64,000 nt of DNA, from contig NZ_LPVF01000010.1 in assembly GCF_001517105.1 (NCBI RefSeq), forward strand, positions 310,001 to 374,000. Reading direction: 5' to 3'. This document shows positions 18,157-28,150 of the stretch, in pieces. This DNA comes from Bacillus halotolerans (GTDB lineage Bacteria; Bacillota; Bacilli; Bacillales; Bacillaceae). Every line of letters begins with the position of its first letter. The stretch's first letter is position 1. The notes under the pieces were generated by a model. That model did not search any database, was not told the origin of the DNA, and was given only the letters and a program-made list of their open reading frames with translations. The translations under genes were made by a program, and so were the position numbers.

Positions 18157-19430
18157 GATGCACCCTCCGTCCCTTTTAAGAAATAAGTCGTATCAAGCTG
18201 AATCTTTTCGCCGACTTTAATGATATCCTCTTTTGTCACCCGCTCAATATTGGCAAGGAAATCTTCGATCGGAATATCGACTTGGGCAGCGGCCTGCTGA
18301 TATAGAAATTCAGATAAACCGTACGCAGTATCAATTGTTTCCAGCACCTGATTCCGAATCATGGCTTTCGTCTGAGAGATGTCTTGCTCACTGAACTCCC
18401 CGTTTTTCATAGCCTGAAATTGCTCGGCAATAATAGAGACGGCTTGTTTGTAGTTTTTCACTTCAATTCCTGACATCACCATTAATAAACCTTTAAAGCT
18501 ATCGATACGCGAGGCTGCGTAATAAGCGAGACTGGCTTTTTCCCGAACATTAATGAAAAGCTTGGAATGAGAAAAGCCGCCGAACATTCCGTTAAAAACT
18601 TGTAAAGCTGAATAATCCTGATCCGTAAAGGTAATATTGGTCCGATAGCCAATATTCAGCTTGCCTTGTTTGACGTCTTCTTCATCAATGACTTCTTTGG
18701 GCTCAGGTTGTTCAGCATGATTGTTTGCAAATGCTTCCAGGGTGCGTTCCTCTGTTTGAAAATATTGTTCAATAGCAGCTTGCACTTGTTTACTGTCAAC
18801 ATCGCCGACGACATATAAATCAAGCTGGTCTTTTTGGATCGCGTGTCGGTATGTTTCATATAATTGATCGGCCGTAATGGCATCAACATCGTCGATCTCA
18901 CCATTGACGTGCAGCGAGTAAGGTTCGTTTTTACACATTTCCTGTATAAGCCTTAGATTAGAGTAACGCATTTTATCATCATAAACTGCTTGAATTCTTT
19001 GCTTCAGCGTTCGTTTTTCTTGATCCACATATTGCGATTGAAAAACGCCTGCTTCCAAAGCAGGTGAAAAGACGATTTCTGCGAGAAGATGCAGCCCTTT
19101 TTCAAGGAGCGGCGTCTGATCTTTTAAATATTTTTCATTCGGAATTTCAAGTCTGAATGTAATTACATGCTGTTCACCTTTTTTCGAGAGATCAGCCGAA
19201 ACAGACGTGCCGTAAAGTTCATCCAGGTAAGAACGCAATTCTGCAGTTTTTGGACGGCTTTCTGTTCCTCGAAGCAGCACATGCGGGAACAGCGCTCTTT
19301 TCGTAACTTGCTCCTTTGTTAAGGGCGCCAGCATTTTAAAGATAAGCGAGACGGTTTTAAATTTTTCTGTTTCTACAATATGTGCGGTTAAACCGCCGTG
19401 CTTTGTTTTGACTTCATTGACATATGACAT
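18153..19430 (-). CDS. ymfF: M16-family peptidase-like protein YmfF (inactive half)
   Basis: YmfF is a 425-residue M16-fold homologue. Where the zinc motif should be, it reads ALFPHVLLRGTESRP, so the H-x-x-E-H residues are missing. It is therefore probably the non-catalytic, substrate-binding partner of YmfH, encoded next with a four-base overlap. The ATG follows GAAGGAGGTTTCAC. An extended -10 promoter lies about 80 bases upstream. Function in the cell is not established. Confidence 0.92.
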   Translation of the reverse strand: MSYVNEVKTKHGGLTAHIVETEKFKTVSLIFKMLAPLTKEQVTKRALFPHVLLRGTESRPKTAELRSYLDELYGTSVSADLSKKGEQHVITFRLEIPNEKYLKDQTPLLEKGLHLLAEIVFSPALEAGVFQSQYVDQEKRTLKQRIQAVYDDKMRYSNLRLIQEMCKNEPYSLHVNGEIDDVDAITADQLYETYRHAIQKDQLDLYVVGDVDSKQVQAAIEQYFQTEERTLEAFANNHAEQPEPKEVIDEEDVKQGKLNIGYRTNITFTDQDYSALQVFNGMFGGFSHSKLFINVREKASLAYYAASRIDSFKGLLMVMSGIEVKNYKQAVSIIAEQFQAMKNGEFSEQDISQTKAMIRNQVLETIDTAYGLSEFLYQQAAAQVDIPIEDFLANIERVTKEDIIKVGEKIQLDTTYFLKGTEGAS

Positions 19431-19509
19431 GTGAAACCTCCTTCGTTCATTTCTTATTAGTATGTATTATGACCAAATTTCAGCATTCGCAGAAACACTC
19501 TTTCATGTA

Positions 19510-19518
19510 ATTATAGCA
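19510..19518 (-). promoter_or_regulatory. Extended -10 promoter upstream of ymfF
   Basis: TGCTATAAT on the minus strand is a perfect extended -10 element; no good -35 is seen at 17-18 bases. Confidence 0.5.
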
Positions 19519-19619
19519 ACTGTAGGATTTATAAGGAAACAATAACCTCTTACGTATTAATTGTTCGTCCGCTATTGGAAATAAAAAAGAGTTTTCTGCT
19601 TAGATTCGCTATTTTTCTC

Positions 19620-19650
19620 AACAAAAAAAGACGGTGTGTCAAACCGTCCC
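19620..19650 (-). terminator. Intrinsic terminator of ymfD
   Basis: GGACGGTTTG and ACACACCGTC form the stem, followed by TTTTTTTGTTG on the minus strand. The ymfD stop codon is inside the hairpin. Confidence 0.88.
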
Positions 19651-20874
19651 TAAGTTTTTTTCTTCTTCACTTTTTTTAGCATCTACATTAAAGAGCACCA
19701 GAAATAAGGAAACAATCCCGCAAAACGCGGAAAGAATGAAGATAAGCCAGCTTGCATTAGACATCAATGCCGCAAACACAGGCGGCCCGAGAGCTACTCC
19801 AATAAAGCGCATACTATTATAAAATGAGGAAATTGTTCCGCATTCCTCACTCTCAATCCCTTCTGTTATCAGCGCATCTAAAGCAGGAAGCGCCATTCCG
19901 ATTCCAATTCCCCCAAAGCTCAAAAAGATAAATAAAAAATAAAAACTATGGTTCCACCACAAGCCGATAAAAGACAGGCTTAACATAATCATCCCTGTAA
20001 CGACGCAAAATTTCATTCTTGCCTTATCTTTGCCGATCTTTTTACCCGCTATAAAAGAACTGCTGGACAGGAATAAAAGCGGTATCGCCAGCAGCCCGCC
20101 TTTGGCCACTCCGTCAATTGTATATTTATTCTCTAGCGTATCTGATAAGTAAAATAATACGCCAAATAATAAAAACATAATGACGCACCCAATAATAAAA
20201 ACTGTGTAGAGCCAGCGTCCATCCTGTTTAAAGATTTTCCGCACATTCTTGAGGAACTCTGAAATTGTAGGTGCATCCTCATCTTCTTCAGGCTTTTCGA
20301 CCAGAAACAATACGAGCAAAAAGCTGATCAAACAGAAAAACGGAATAAACCAAAACGGGACGAACCAGTACCAGGAGGCAAGTAAGGCACCCAGTATGGG
20401 ACTCAGCACTTTTCCGGAGGTGTTAGCGGTCTCAATATCGCCAAGACCGGCACTGACCTTTTCATCATCCCCCTCAAACAGATCGCCGATAAACGGCATG
20501 ACGATGGGAGCTGCACCCGCTGATCCGATGCCTTGAAGAACCCGTCCGACCAAGATCATAGCGTAAGGATTGTCTATATATGTCGAAGCAAAAGCAGCCA
20601 CAGCTCCCCCTATTCCCGCAATAAGAAGGCATGGGAGCAGCACTTTTTTTCTGCCAAATCTATCCGACAGGTACCCCGCGATCGGAATGCAAATGATCGC
20701 TACCACCGAATATACAGTGATAATTAATGACACTTGAAATGAACTGACCGACAGCTTTTTCTCCATCATCGGAAGCACGGGAATCAGCATGGAGTTCCCT
20801 AATGTCATAACAAGCGGTACGGAAGCCAGAGCAATAATATTTTTCATTCCTATTTTTTCTTTCAACATTTTCAC
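19639..20874 (-). CDS. ymfD: MFS transporter YmfD (bacillibactin exporter)
   Basis: YmfD is a 12-helix major-facilitator exporter reported in B. subtilis to secrete the siderophore bacillibactin. The 411 residues show the motif A loop between helices 2 and 3 (GYLSDRFGRKKV, about 67-78) and many hydrophobic helices. The start is uncertain: GTG at 20874 or ATG at 20868, both with a weak ribosome site. Its gene follows the GntR-family regulator ymfC, which may control it, though no operator is evident. Confidence 0.85.
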   Translation of the reverse strand: MKMLKEKIGMKNIIALASVPLVMTLGNSMLIPVLPMMEKKLSVSSFQVSLIITVYSVVAIICIPIAGYLSDRFGRKKVLLPCLLIAGIGGAVAAFASTYIDNPYAMILVGRVLQGIGSAGAAPIVMPFIGDLFEGDDEKVSAGLGDIETANTSGKVLSPILGALLASWYWFVPFWFIPFFCLISFLLVLFLVEKPEEDEDAPTISEFLKNVRKIFKQDGRWLYTVFIIGCVIMFLLFGVLFYLSDTLENKYTIDGVAKGGLLAIPLLFLSSSSFIAGKKIGKDKARMKFCVVTGMIMLSLSFIGLWWNHSFYFLFIFLSFGGIGIGMALPALDALITEGIESEECGTISSFYNSMRFIGVALGPPVFAALMSNASWLIFILSAFCGIVSLFLVLFNVDAKKSEEEKNLGTV

Positions 20875-20949
20875 CCATTCACTTTGTCATCCTTTATATC
20901 TTGCGTTAACAGCAGTAAAAGTATGTACAAAGAAACATAAACCAGGCAA

Positions 20950-20985
20950 ATAAAAAAACAGACACATCACAGGCGTCTGTTTTAG
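20950..20985 (-). terminator. Intrinsic terminator of ymfC
   Basis: ACAGACGCC and GTGTCTGT pair around a TGTGAT-type loop and are followed by TTTTTTTATTTG on the minus strand. The ymfC stop codon lies at the edge of the hairpin. Confidence 0.85.
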
Positions 20986-21707
20986 AAACGTTTACGCAAA
21001 ACATGGAATCTGAATTTGTCGGCTCTGAAATAATTTAATGAATAAAGCACCGGTTTATCATGCTGATCGTAATGCGTTTGTTTTAACAGCAAAAGAGCTG
21101 TTTCCGGATCGCATTCCAGCACTGGAGAAATCGTATCATGATAGCCGATCGGCTCAATATCAGTTACGGCGTAGCTGATCACAGAGCCTGAATTTTTCTC
21201 AAGCAGGTCAAACATAGACTCTTGCTGGTGAGAAAAAGAATCCGGCAATATATCCATCGGAATTTTGTCAATACAATACACAATCGGCTGCCCGTTTGCC
21301 GTTCTGACACGTTCAAGATAAAAAACTTCCTGGCCTGATGTCAGATGAAATCTCTTGATATCATCATCAGACGGCATAAGCACTTGAGATGAAAGAAAAA
21401 TCGTTCCTGGAATCATATTAGCCTGTTCAATCATCTTGGTTACACTGTTCAGCTGTTCAATGCCCGAAAGAAATAACGGCTTAGAATGGACAAAGGTTCC
21501 TACACCATGCCTTCTGATAATCACATGCTCTTCTTCCAATATCCGCAGTGCTTCACGCAAAGTCGCCCGGCTGACACCAAGCTTTTTGGAAAGCTCAAAT
21601 TCAGAAGGGAGCTTTTCTTTCTCAGTGTAGATTCCATTTTTAATATCCTCTTTTATTCGTTCAATCACTTTTAAATACAAGTGCCGATTATCAGCTTTTG
21701 TAGACAT
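20982..21707 (-). CDS. ymfC: GntR/HutC-family transcriptional regulator YmfC
   Basis: The 241-residue protein has an N-terminal winged helix of the GntR type (about 8-75, with [24 protein letters not shown]) and a C-terminal UTRA ligand-binding domain (about 95-235), so it belongs to the HutC subfamily. Ligand and targets are not known to me. The ATG follows ACGGAGGGGAAAC. It is flanked by spoIIIE upstream and the exporter ymfD downstream. A candidate -10 (TATAGT) lies about 60 bases upstream but has no good -35. Confidence 0.92.
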   Translation of the reverse strand: MSTKADNRHLYLKVIERIKEDIKNGIYTEKEKLPSEFELSKKLGVSRATLREALRILEEEHVIIRRHGVGTFVHSKPLFLSGIEQLNSVTKMIEQANMIPGTIFLSSQVLMPSDDDIKRFHLTSGQEVFYLERVRTANGQPIVYCIDKIPMDILPDSFSHQQESMFDLLEKNSGSVISYAVTDIEPIGYHDTISPVLECDPETALLLLKQTHYDQHDKPVLYSLNYFRADKFRFHVLRKRF

Positions 21708-21840
21708 GTTTCCCCTCCGTAAACCACTTTCGATAAAAATTATTGAACAATTGGGACAACTATATCATGTTTTGTCGAAAAAATAAATAAAAAGGTGTAC
21801 AGTTTACATAATGTTATTATTGTTACTGAACCCCCTTCAT

Positions 21841-24210
21841 TTAAGAAGAGAGCTCATCATGTTTTTCTTTTGATATTAAGACTTCCCTTGGTTTGCTGCC
21901 TTCATACGGGCCAACTACGCCGCGTTCTTCCATTGCATCAATCAGGCGTGCCGCTCTCGTATACCCGATTCTGAACCTTCTTTGCAGCATCGATACGGAT
22001 GCAGTCTGCATGCCGACGATTAATTCGACGGCTTCATCATAAAGGTCATCGGTAACCTCAGTATGGGTTTCCGTTATTTCTTCAGGAATCATTTCTTCCT
22101 GATATTGAGCTTTTTGCTGCGTAATGACATGATCCACGACCTGCTCCACTTCTTCGTCTGACAAAAATGCTCCTTGTACACGGACAGGTTTATTAGCCCC
22201 GACAGGTAAAAACAGCATATCTCCTCGTCCTAAAAGCTTCTCAGCGCCCCCCATATCCAGAATGGTCCTTGAGTCCGTCTGTGAAGAGACACTGAATGCG
22301 ATTCGTGACGGAATATTTGCCTTGATGACCCCTGTAATGACGTCAACTGACGGACGCTGTGTCGCAATAATAAGATGGATGCCGGCAGCCCGTGCCATTT
22401 GGGACAATCTCGTAATCGAGTCTTCTACATCAGATGAAGCTACCATCATGAGATCAGCTAGCTCGTCCACAATGACCACGATATACGGCAGCTCTGGCTG
22501 TTTTGCCTCTCCCTCATTATTGGAGCGTTTTATATAATCATTGTACCCTTCAATATTTCTTGTTCCGGTATGAGAAAACAATTCGTACCGACGTTCCATT
22601 TCATTGACAACCTTTTTCAAAGCTTGTGATGCTTTTTTCGGGTCAGTTACCACCGGAGCCAGCAAATGCGGAATCCCATTGTACACATTCAGTTCAACCA
22701 TTTTTGGGTCAATCATCATCATTTTCACTTCATGCGGTTTAGCGCGCATCAGAATACTTGTAATAATGCCATTGACACAGACACTTTTTCCGCTCCCGGT
22801 CGCGCCTGCGACAAGCAAATGAGGCATTTTGTTTAATTCAGCAAGCACAGCTTCACCCGAAATATTACGGCCAAGTCCGATTAACAGTTTTGCATCAGGT
22901 CTGTCATTAAGTTTTGACTCAAGCACTTCCTTCAGCGATACCATAGCCACTTCCGCGTTTGGCACTTCTATGCCGATAGCAGATTTACCTGGAATAGGCG
23001 CCTCAATCCTGATGTCTTTTGCAGCTAACGCCAGCGCTAAATCGTCACTTAGGTTGACTATCTTGCTTACCTTCACTCCGACATCCGGATACACTTCATA
23101 TTTCGTGACAGCCGGCCCAAGATGAACCTGTGTCACTTTCGCCTTTACGCCGAAGCTTTGGAAGGTGCGTTCAAGCTTTCTGGCATTTTCATAAATATTT
23201 TTTTTATCAGCCTGCTGGCCGGTATGCTTCGGATCAGCTAATAAATCTAATGACGGCATCTGATAATCTTTATTTTCAAGTTCTGTAAAAGTCATTGGCG
23301 GAGCAGCAGCCGTTTCATTATGGTCAGCCTCGGACTGATTTTCCTGAAGCGGTTCTGTGGCCGGCTCAATTTGTTTTACTGCAGCTGCCGGAGGCTCTTC
23401 CGTTTCATTCCGGTCTGAAAAGCTTGAGATAATCGGCTCTGAATGAATGAGAGGCGATACCATTTCCTGCTCCTCTTCTTCAGCAGCGGGCTCTGGCTCC
23501 ATTTGCTGTTTTTTGCGCGCCGGCTTTTGTTTCTTACTGGTATTGGCTTTCGCTTTTTTCGATGATTTCATATTTGTTTTGACTGATTTCATATCATCAA
23601 TAAAAGCAAACCATTGTTCTTTGATGAAACGGCCGATCGGGCTCATCCACTTTTTCAGCGTTTCTTGAAGAGAACGCCCCGTGACCAGAATCATTCCGAT
23701 CAAAATCATTACAATCGCCATAATTTGAGAACCAGTTGATGCAAACAAAAAGTGTGAAGCCGCAAACAGAAGCGCTCCGATCATCCCCCCGCCTAAATCA
23801 GGTGAAGCAGAGCTTCCATTCATGTCCATTAAAAATAATTCCCATGTATTGCGGATCACGCTGGCAGACTCAATAGATCCTCTGTTCGTCAAATTTTTAA
23901 ACAGCTGTACATGAGAAAGCAGCAATATGCTTGCAATGATGCAGTACAGCCCAGCCTTTCGTCTTGTTAAAAGACTCGGCGTTTTTTTCTTCCAAAATAG
24001 GGAAACCCCTAAAACGAATAAGCCTAACAAGCATAAAATAAACCACTCACCAGCGAAAAAACGGAACAAGTAGATAAAGGTTTGTCCCACTACACCAAGC
24101 TGTAAAATGGCAATAATTGAGATAGCAATGCACAGCAATCCGTTTAATTCAAATTTTATGTTGAGCTGTTTTGCCTGTTTTTTTCTCGATTTTCTTTTTT
24201 TCTTTGCCAC
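21841..24210 (-). CDS. spoIIIE: DNA translocase SpoIIIE
   Basis: SpoIIIE pumps the remaining chromosome into the forespore through the septum and clears trapped DNA in vegetative cells. The 789-residue form starts at the GTG at 24210 behind AAGGTGATG; two further in-frame starts lie three and two codons upstream. It has a basic N-terminus, four transmembrane helices (about 20-165) and a variable charged linker (about 195-310). The FtsK/SpoIIIE motor has Walker A GATGSGKS near residue 465, and a C-terminal gamma winged-helix domain reads SRS sites ([20 protein letters not shown]). The linker differs more than the rest from the sequence I remember for strain 168. Confidence 0.97.
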   Translation of the reverse strand: MAKKKRKSRKKQAKQLNIKFELNGLLCIAISIIAILQLGVVGQTFIYLFRFFAGEWFILCLLGLFVLGVSLFWKKKTPSLLTRRKAGLYCIIASILLLSHVQLFKNLTNRGSIESASVIRNTWELFLMDMNGSSASPDLGGGMIGALLFAASHFLFASTGSQIMAIVMILIGMILVTGRSLQETLKKWMSPIGRFIKEQWFAFIDDMKSVKTNMKSSKKAKANTSKKQKPARKKQQMEPEPAAEEEEQEMVSPLIHSEPIISSFSDRNETEEPPAAAVKQIEPATEPLQENQSEADHNETAAAPPMTFTELENKDYQMPSLDLLADPKHTGQQADKKNIYENARKLERTFQSFGVKAKVTQVHLGPAVTKYEVYPDVGVKVSKIVNLSDDLALALAAKDIRIEAPIPGKSAIGIEVPNAEVAMVSLKEVLESKLNDRPDAKLLIGLGRNISGEAVLAELNKMPHLLVAGATGSGKSVCVNGIITSILMRAKPHEVKMMMIDPKMVELNVYNGIPHLLAPVVTDPKKASQALKKVVNEMERRYELFSHTGTRNIEGYNDYIKRSNNEGEAKQPELPYIVVIVDELADLMMVASSDVEDSITRLSQMARAAGIHLIIATQRPSVDVITGVIKANIPSRIAFSVSSQTDSRTILDMGGAEKLLGRGDMLFLPVGANKPVRVQGAFLSDEEVEQVVDHVITQQKAQYQEEMIPEEITETHTEVTDDLYDEAVELIVGMQTASVSMLQRRFRIGYTRAARLIDAMEERGVVGPYEGSKPREVLISKEKHDELSS

Positions 24211-24247
24211 ACTCATCACCTTACTGCGTTAAAAAATGTAAGTTCAT

Positions 24248-24284
24248 ACATAATGAAGAAAGCAGCCGTTTACTGGCTGCGTTT
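24248..24284 (-). terminator. Hairpin in the spoIIIE leader
   Basis: GCAGCC (24262-24267) and GGCTGC (24275-24280) pair with a 7-base loop; after it the minus strand reads TTTCTTCATT. It is downstream of the extended -10 element, so it would be transcribed in the spoIIIE leader and could act as a partial terminator. Confidence 0.5.
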
Positions 24285-24301
24285 TTCTGTAGGATTCCCC
24301 T

Positions 24302-24310
24302 ATTATAGCA
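24302..24310 (-). promoter_or_regulatory. Extended -10 promoter of spoIIIE
   Basis: TGCTATAAT on the minus strand, about 95 bases upstream of the spoIIIE start. The -35 region holds an inverted repeat (GCCCTTTTTTAAGGGC) rather than a consensus element. Confidence 0.55.
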
Positions 24311-24339
24311 TATTTTGCCCTTAAAAAAGGGCCGGAATC

Positions 24340-24552
24340 TTATACGTTTAATTTTAGCTTTTGTCCCGGAGAAATATCCGGATGCAGAAAGTGCATTGGA
24401 TTAGTGCTCATGACTTGAATAACCTCTGCTTCATTGCCTTTCATCTCGACAAGAAGCGGAACACCTCTATACTCAATTTGCTCGTGTGCACTTGGCTGTT
24501 GGTTCTGTTCCGCGAAAACAATTTCCTGCGGCATCGTGGTATACAAAATCAT
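24340..24552 (-). CDS. ylzJ: Small conserved protein YlzJ
   Basis: This is a 70-residue protein of the YlzJ family, of unknown function. The ATG overlaps the tepA stop by four bases (ATGA), so it is translationally coupled to tepA. The sequence ([16 protein letters not shown]) is soluble and slightly acidic, with no signal peptide or metal motif. Conserved pairing with tepA suggests a common function, but nothing more can be read. Confidence 0.88.
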   Translation of the reverse strand: MILYTTMPQEIVFAEQNQQPSAHEQIEYRGVPLLVEMKGNEAEVIQVMSTNPMHFLHPDISPGQKLKLNV

Positions 24553-25286
24553 TGAATCATCCGTCCTTTTTCTTCTCTCGCTTCCTCGATCAGCTCATTT
24601 AATTTATGAATCGCCTGTCCGACTCCGCCGACGTGATCAATCAGTCCATACTCGACGGCATCCTTGCCGACGACATTTGTTCCAATATCGCGTGTTAAGT
24701 TTCCTTTTGAAAACATCAGTTCTTTAAACTTATCTTCATCTACATTTGAATGGCTTGTTACAAAGTTAACGACTCTTTCTTGCATCTTATCCAAGTACTC
24801 AAAGGTTTGAGGCACGCCGATCACCAGTCCCGTCAGACGAACGGGATGAATCGTCATGGTAGCTGTTTCAGCGATATAGCTGTAATCACAAGATACCGCA
24901 ATTGGTACACCGATGGAATGTCCTCCGCCAAGTACAATGGAGACGGTCGGTTTTGACAGAGATGCAAGCATTTCAGCAATTGCAAGACCTGCTTCTACAT
25001 CTCCGCCGACTGTATTTAATATAATAAGCAAACCTTCAATTTTTGGATTCTGCTCAATGGCAACGATTTGCGGGATGACATGTTCATATTTTGTTGTTTT
25101 GTTTTGCGGAGGCAGCTGAACATGGCCTTCTATTTGTCCGATAATGGTCAGACAATGAATATTTGTATCTTGCGGCAGCTGCGGAAGTGTCGTTTCTCCT
25201 AGCTGCTGTATTTTATTCATAATGCTGTCTTTCGCATCATTTTTTTCGGGACGTTCTTCTTCTGTATTTTCCATACGATGATCCAT
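24549..25286 (-). CDS. tepA: ClpP-like serine protease TepA
   Basis: TepA (translocation-enhancing protein) is a cytoplasmic ClpP-fold protease, reported to help protein export and to degrade spore proteins such as SASP. The 245 residues have an acidic N-terminal extension (about 1-40), then the ClpP-like core with oxyanion region [10 protein letters not shown] (about 91-100), catalytic S124 in GGHSIGVP, and His in the TIHPVRL stretch (about 145). The start follows AAAGGGTGAAAGCGAA. ylzJ overlaps its stop. Confidence 0.92.
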   Translation of the reverse strand: MDHRMENTEEERPEKNDAKDSIMNKIQQLGETTLPQLPQDTNIHCLTIIGQIEGHVQLPPQNKTTKYEHVIPQIVAIEQNPKIEGLLIILNTVGGDVEAGLAIAEMLASLSKPTVSIVLGGGHSIGVPIAVSCDYSYIAETATMTIHPVRLTGLVIGVPQTFEYLDKMQERVVNFVTSHSNVDEDKFKELMFSKGNLTRDIGTNVVGKDAVEYGLIDHVGGVGQAIHKLNELIEEAREEKGRMIQ

Positions 25287-25359
25287 TTCGCTTTCACCCT
25301 TTCCGAGTTTCTCTTTGTATTATGAACAAAGATCTTCAATTCAATCCCGGCTTAACAGG

Positions 25360-25397
25360 CAAAAAAAATAAAGACCGGAACAGGTCCGGTCTTACGT
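25360..25397 (-). terminator. Intrinsic terminator of rnjB
   Basis: AAGACCGGA and TCCGGTCTT form a perfect 9-bp stem with a 5-base loop followed by TATTTTTTTTGCC on the minus strand. Confidence 0.93.
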
Positions 25398-25402
25398 TTA
25401 CA

Positions 25403-27070
25403 TTAGACTTCCATAATAATTGGGATGATCATCGGTTTACGTTTTGTTTTTTCATATAGGAATTGGTTCAAAGCATCTCGCATTGCCTGCTTAAGCGTTG
25501 ACCATTCAACGTTTGATGTTTCAGTTGCTTCTGTCACGATAGAGCGTACAAGCTCAGTAGCCTGTACGATAAGGCCTTCAGACTCTCTTACATAAACAAA
25601 ACCGCGTGTGATAATCTCAGGACCTGATACAAGATGTTTCTTTTGTTTATCAAGTGTAATGACAACAATCAGTATGCCGTCTTGTGAAAGTAAGCGGCGG
25701 TCTCTCAGCACAATATTTCCGATGTCGCCTACACCTAAACCGTCGATTAAAATATTGCCGTATGGCACTTTATCACCGATCTTTACGTTTTGGCCGCGGA
25801 ACTCGACAACGTCTCCTTTTTCAATTAAGAAGATATCACTGCGCTTCATGCCGATTTCTTCAGCGATTTTCGAATGAGCCTTTTGCATTCTGTATTCGCC
25901 GTTTACAGGAATTAAATATTTTGGTTTAAGCAGATTGATCATCAGCTTTAACTCTTCCTGTGAGCCGTGTCCAGATACATGCACACGCTTTTGGGCAAAA
26001 ATGACTTGTGCGCCGGCTCTGGCAAGCAAATCTACTGTTTTAGAATAAATGAGTTCCTGCCCAGGGATCGGAGTGGATGCAATGACAACTGTATCCCCTT
26101 CTTCGATATTCAGCTGCTTGTGAGCTTTGTTTGCCATTCTTGTCAGAGCTGCCAACGGTTCACCATGGCTGCCGGCAGTTACAATCGCTACTTCGCGCTT
26201 CGGATATTTTTTGACATCCTGAATTGAAATAAACAGTTCATCATCTGCTTCAATATATCCAAGCTTTCTTGCAAGCTGAAGGATCGATTGAAGGTTTTTT
26301 CCGGCAATGGCAATCTTTCTGCCATTTTGAGCCGCTGCATGAATGACTTGCTGAATCCGGTTAATATTGGATGCGAAAACGGCAATGATTACCCGGTTCT
26401 CTGAATTGTACAGTGCGTCCGAAATCTCTCCGCTGACAGCAGCTTCCGAAGGGGTGTAACCCGGTCGTTCTGCATTAGCACTGTCAGAAAGCAGAGCAAG
26501 TACGCCGCTGTTGCCGATTTTGGCAATCTCGCCAATGTCGCACGATTGATTAAGTGCGGGTGTTTGGTCAAATTTGAAGTCTCCCGTGCATACAATAGAT
26601 CCAAGTGATGTTTTTAAACTGACGCCTACTGAATCAGGGATACTGTGGATCGTATTAAAGAACGATACCTTTGTTGATTCAAATGTAATGACAGATTTTG
26701 AGTGAATTTCTCTTAAATCAGCTTTTCGGTTATGTCCGTATTGTTTTAATTTTTCTCTTAATAGTGCAAGCGTCAGCTTTGTTCCGTATACAGGAACAGA
26801 CAGCTTGTTTAATAAGTAAAAAACGCCGCCGATATTCTCATCATGCCCATGTGTTAAAAAGATAGCCTTAACGCGGTCAGATCGTTCAATCAAATATGAT
26901 ATGTCAGGAATCACCACATCAATACCGAGCATTTCGTTTTCTGGATGCATTAGGCCGGCATCAACGACAAAAATGTCTGAATCAATTTCGATGACATAAA
27001 GGTTCTTCCCAATTTCTCCGACACCGCCAAGGGCGATAATTCTAACGTTTTCTGTATTTTTCTTTTTCAA
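25403..27070 (-). CDS. rnjB: Ribonuclease J2
   Basis: RNase J2 is a metallo-beta-lactamase/beta-CASP nuclease that forms a complex with RNase J1; it is weakly active alone. The 555-residue protein starts at a TTG (27070) behind AGGAGGATATAGAT. The metal motif reads H74-G-H76-D-E-N79 where J1 has HGHEDH, so a metal ligand is replaced. This matches J2's reduced activity. The beta-CASP domain (about 200-370) and C-terminal domain follow. It has a SigA-like promoter and a strong terminator, so it is probably a single transcription unit between dapA and tepA. Confidence 0.95.
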   Translation of the reverse strand: MKKKNTENVRIIALGGVGEIGKNLYVIEIDSDIFVVDAGLMHPENEMLGIDVVIPDISYLIERSDRVKAIFLTHGHDENIGGVFYLLNKLSVPVYGTKLTLALLREKLKQYGHNRKADLREIHSKSVITFESTKVSFFNTIHSIPDSVGVSLKTSLGSIVCTGDFKFDQTPALNQSCDIGEIAKIGNSGVLALLSDSANAERPGYTPSEAAVSGEISDALYNSENRVIIAVFASNINRIQQVIHAAAQNGRKIAIAGKNLQSILQLARKLGYIEADDELFISIQDVKKYPKREVAIVTAGSHGEPLAALTRMANKAHKQLNIEEGDTVVIASTPIPGQELIYSKTVDLLARAGAQVIFAQKRVHVSGHGSQEELKLMINLLKPKYLIPVNGEYRMQKAHSKIAEEIGMKRSDIFLIEKGDVVEFRGQNVKIGDKVPYGNILIDGLGVGDIGNIVLRDRRLLSQDGILIVVITLDKQKKHLVSGPEIITRGFVYVRESEGLIVQATELVRSIVTEATETSNVEWSTLKQAMRDALNQFLYEKTKRKPMIIPIIMEV

Positions 27071-27117
27071 AATCTATATCCTCCTAGTCTCATACCCGTC
27101 CATCATCACTTGTTCCT

Positions 27118-27147
27118 ATTATAACTGAAAGTAAATTTAGAAAACAA
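27118..27147 (-). promoter_or_regulatory. SigA-type promoter of rnjB
   Basis: TTGTTT (27142-27147) and TATAAT (27118-27123) are 18 bases apart on the minus strand, about 48 bases before the TTG start. Confidence 0.6.
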
Positions 27148-27179
27148 GATAAAGCAGAAGGTTTAGGGAAAACCAATAT

Positions 27180-27225
27180 GTATAAGAAACGGTCAAACTC
27201 AGGTGAAATGAGAATGACCGCGTTT
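27180..27225 (-). terminator. Terminator after dapA
   Basis: CGGTCA (27215-27220 as its complement) and TGACCG (27190-27195) pair, with an inner CTCA/TGAG stem, followed by TTTCTTATAC on the minus strand. The U-tract is modest. Confidence 0.55.
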
Positions 27226-27247
27226 GTTTCACTGTATGAAACTTTTC

Positions 27248-28120
27248 TTACAGTTCGCTGATCGCGCTGCTTAAGCTCAGACGTTCATCTTCGTTTAATG
27301 GGATGAGAGGCAGACGCACTGAACCGACATCAAGGCCTTTCAGCTGAAGAGCTGTTTTCACAGGAGCCGGGTTAGGCGCTTTAAACAGTTCCTTCATAAT
27401 CGGCAGCAGTTTCTGGTGAATCAGTGCCGCGTTAGCTGTTTGCCCATTTGTATAATTTTTGATCATTTGCTGCATATCAGAGCCTACGATATGGCTTGCG
27501 ACTGAAACGACACCTCTTCCTCCTACTGACAGAACAGGAAGCGTCAAGGCGTCATCCCCAGAATAAACGGAGAAATCTTCAGGCGTTTCCGCAACAATTT
27601 TTGTAATCGCTTCGAGATCTCCGCTCGCTTCTTTAATCGCAACAACATTCGGAATATCCGCCGCCAAACGGATTGTCGTCTCAGGAGCAAGAGAAGCAAC
27701 GGTGCGGCCCGGCACATTGTACAGCATAACCGGAAGAGATGTTTCAGAAGCAACAGCTTTAAAATGCTGATACATTCCTTCTTGTGAAGGTTTATTATAA
27801 TACGGCGTAACAAGCATCACCGCATCTACGCCTGCTTCCTCAGCTTTTTTGGTCAGCTTAATGGAATCTTTCGTATTGTTGCTGCCAGTACCCGCAATGA
27901 CAGGCACCCGGCCGTTCACTTCTTTGACCGTATATTCAAATAGCGCTATTTTTTCTTCTGTTGAAAGGGTTGGAGATTCTCCTGTTGTTCCCGCTACCAC
28001 TAAAGAATCTGTTCCGTTTTTCAACAAGTAATCAATCAGTGTAGACAATTTTTGAAAGTCTACATTCCCTTTATTGTCAAAAGGTGTAATCATAGCTGTA
28101 GACACATTTCCGAAATTCAT
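27248..28120 (-). CDS. dapA: 4-hydroxy-tetrahydrodipicolinate synthase
   Basis: DapA condenses aspartate semialdehyde with pyruvate to 4-hydroxy-tetrahydrodipicolinate, the branch point to diaminopimelate, lysine and spore dipicolinate. The 290-residue protein starts MNFGNVSTAMITPF at 28120 behind GAGGTGAAAAAA; eight more codons upstream are rejected. Key residues are the Schiff-base lysine K163 (VAIKEASGD), Tyr134 and the GTTGE loop (44-48). It is the last gene of asd-dapG-dapA, and its product feeds DpaAB encoded just upstream. Confidence 0.97.
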   Translation of the reverse strand: MNFGNVSTAMITPFDNKGNVDFQKLSTLIDYLLKNGTDSLVVAGTTGESPTLSTEEKIALFEYTVKEVNGRVPVIAGTGSNNTKDSIKLTKKAEEAGVDAVMLVTPYYNKPSQEGMYQHFKAVASETSLPVMLYNVPGRTVASLAPETTIRLAADIPNVVAIKEASGDLEAITKIVAETPEDFSVYSGDDALTLPVLSVGGRGVVSVASHIVGSDMQQMIKNYTNGQTANAALIHQKLLPIMKELFKAPNPAPVKTALQLKGLDVGSVRLPLIPLNEDERLSLSSAISEL

Positions 28121-28150
28121 TTTTTTCACCTCATCATGATTCAATCACAT

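Noticed and set aside
24318..24333. GCCCTTTTTTAAGGGC as a terminator of ylzJ
   Set aside because: It has no U-tract after the stem and lies where the -35 of the spoIIIE promoter would be; kept only as an inverted repeat.
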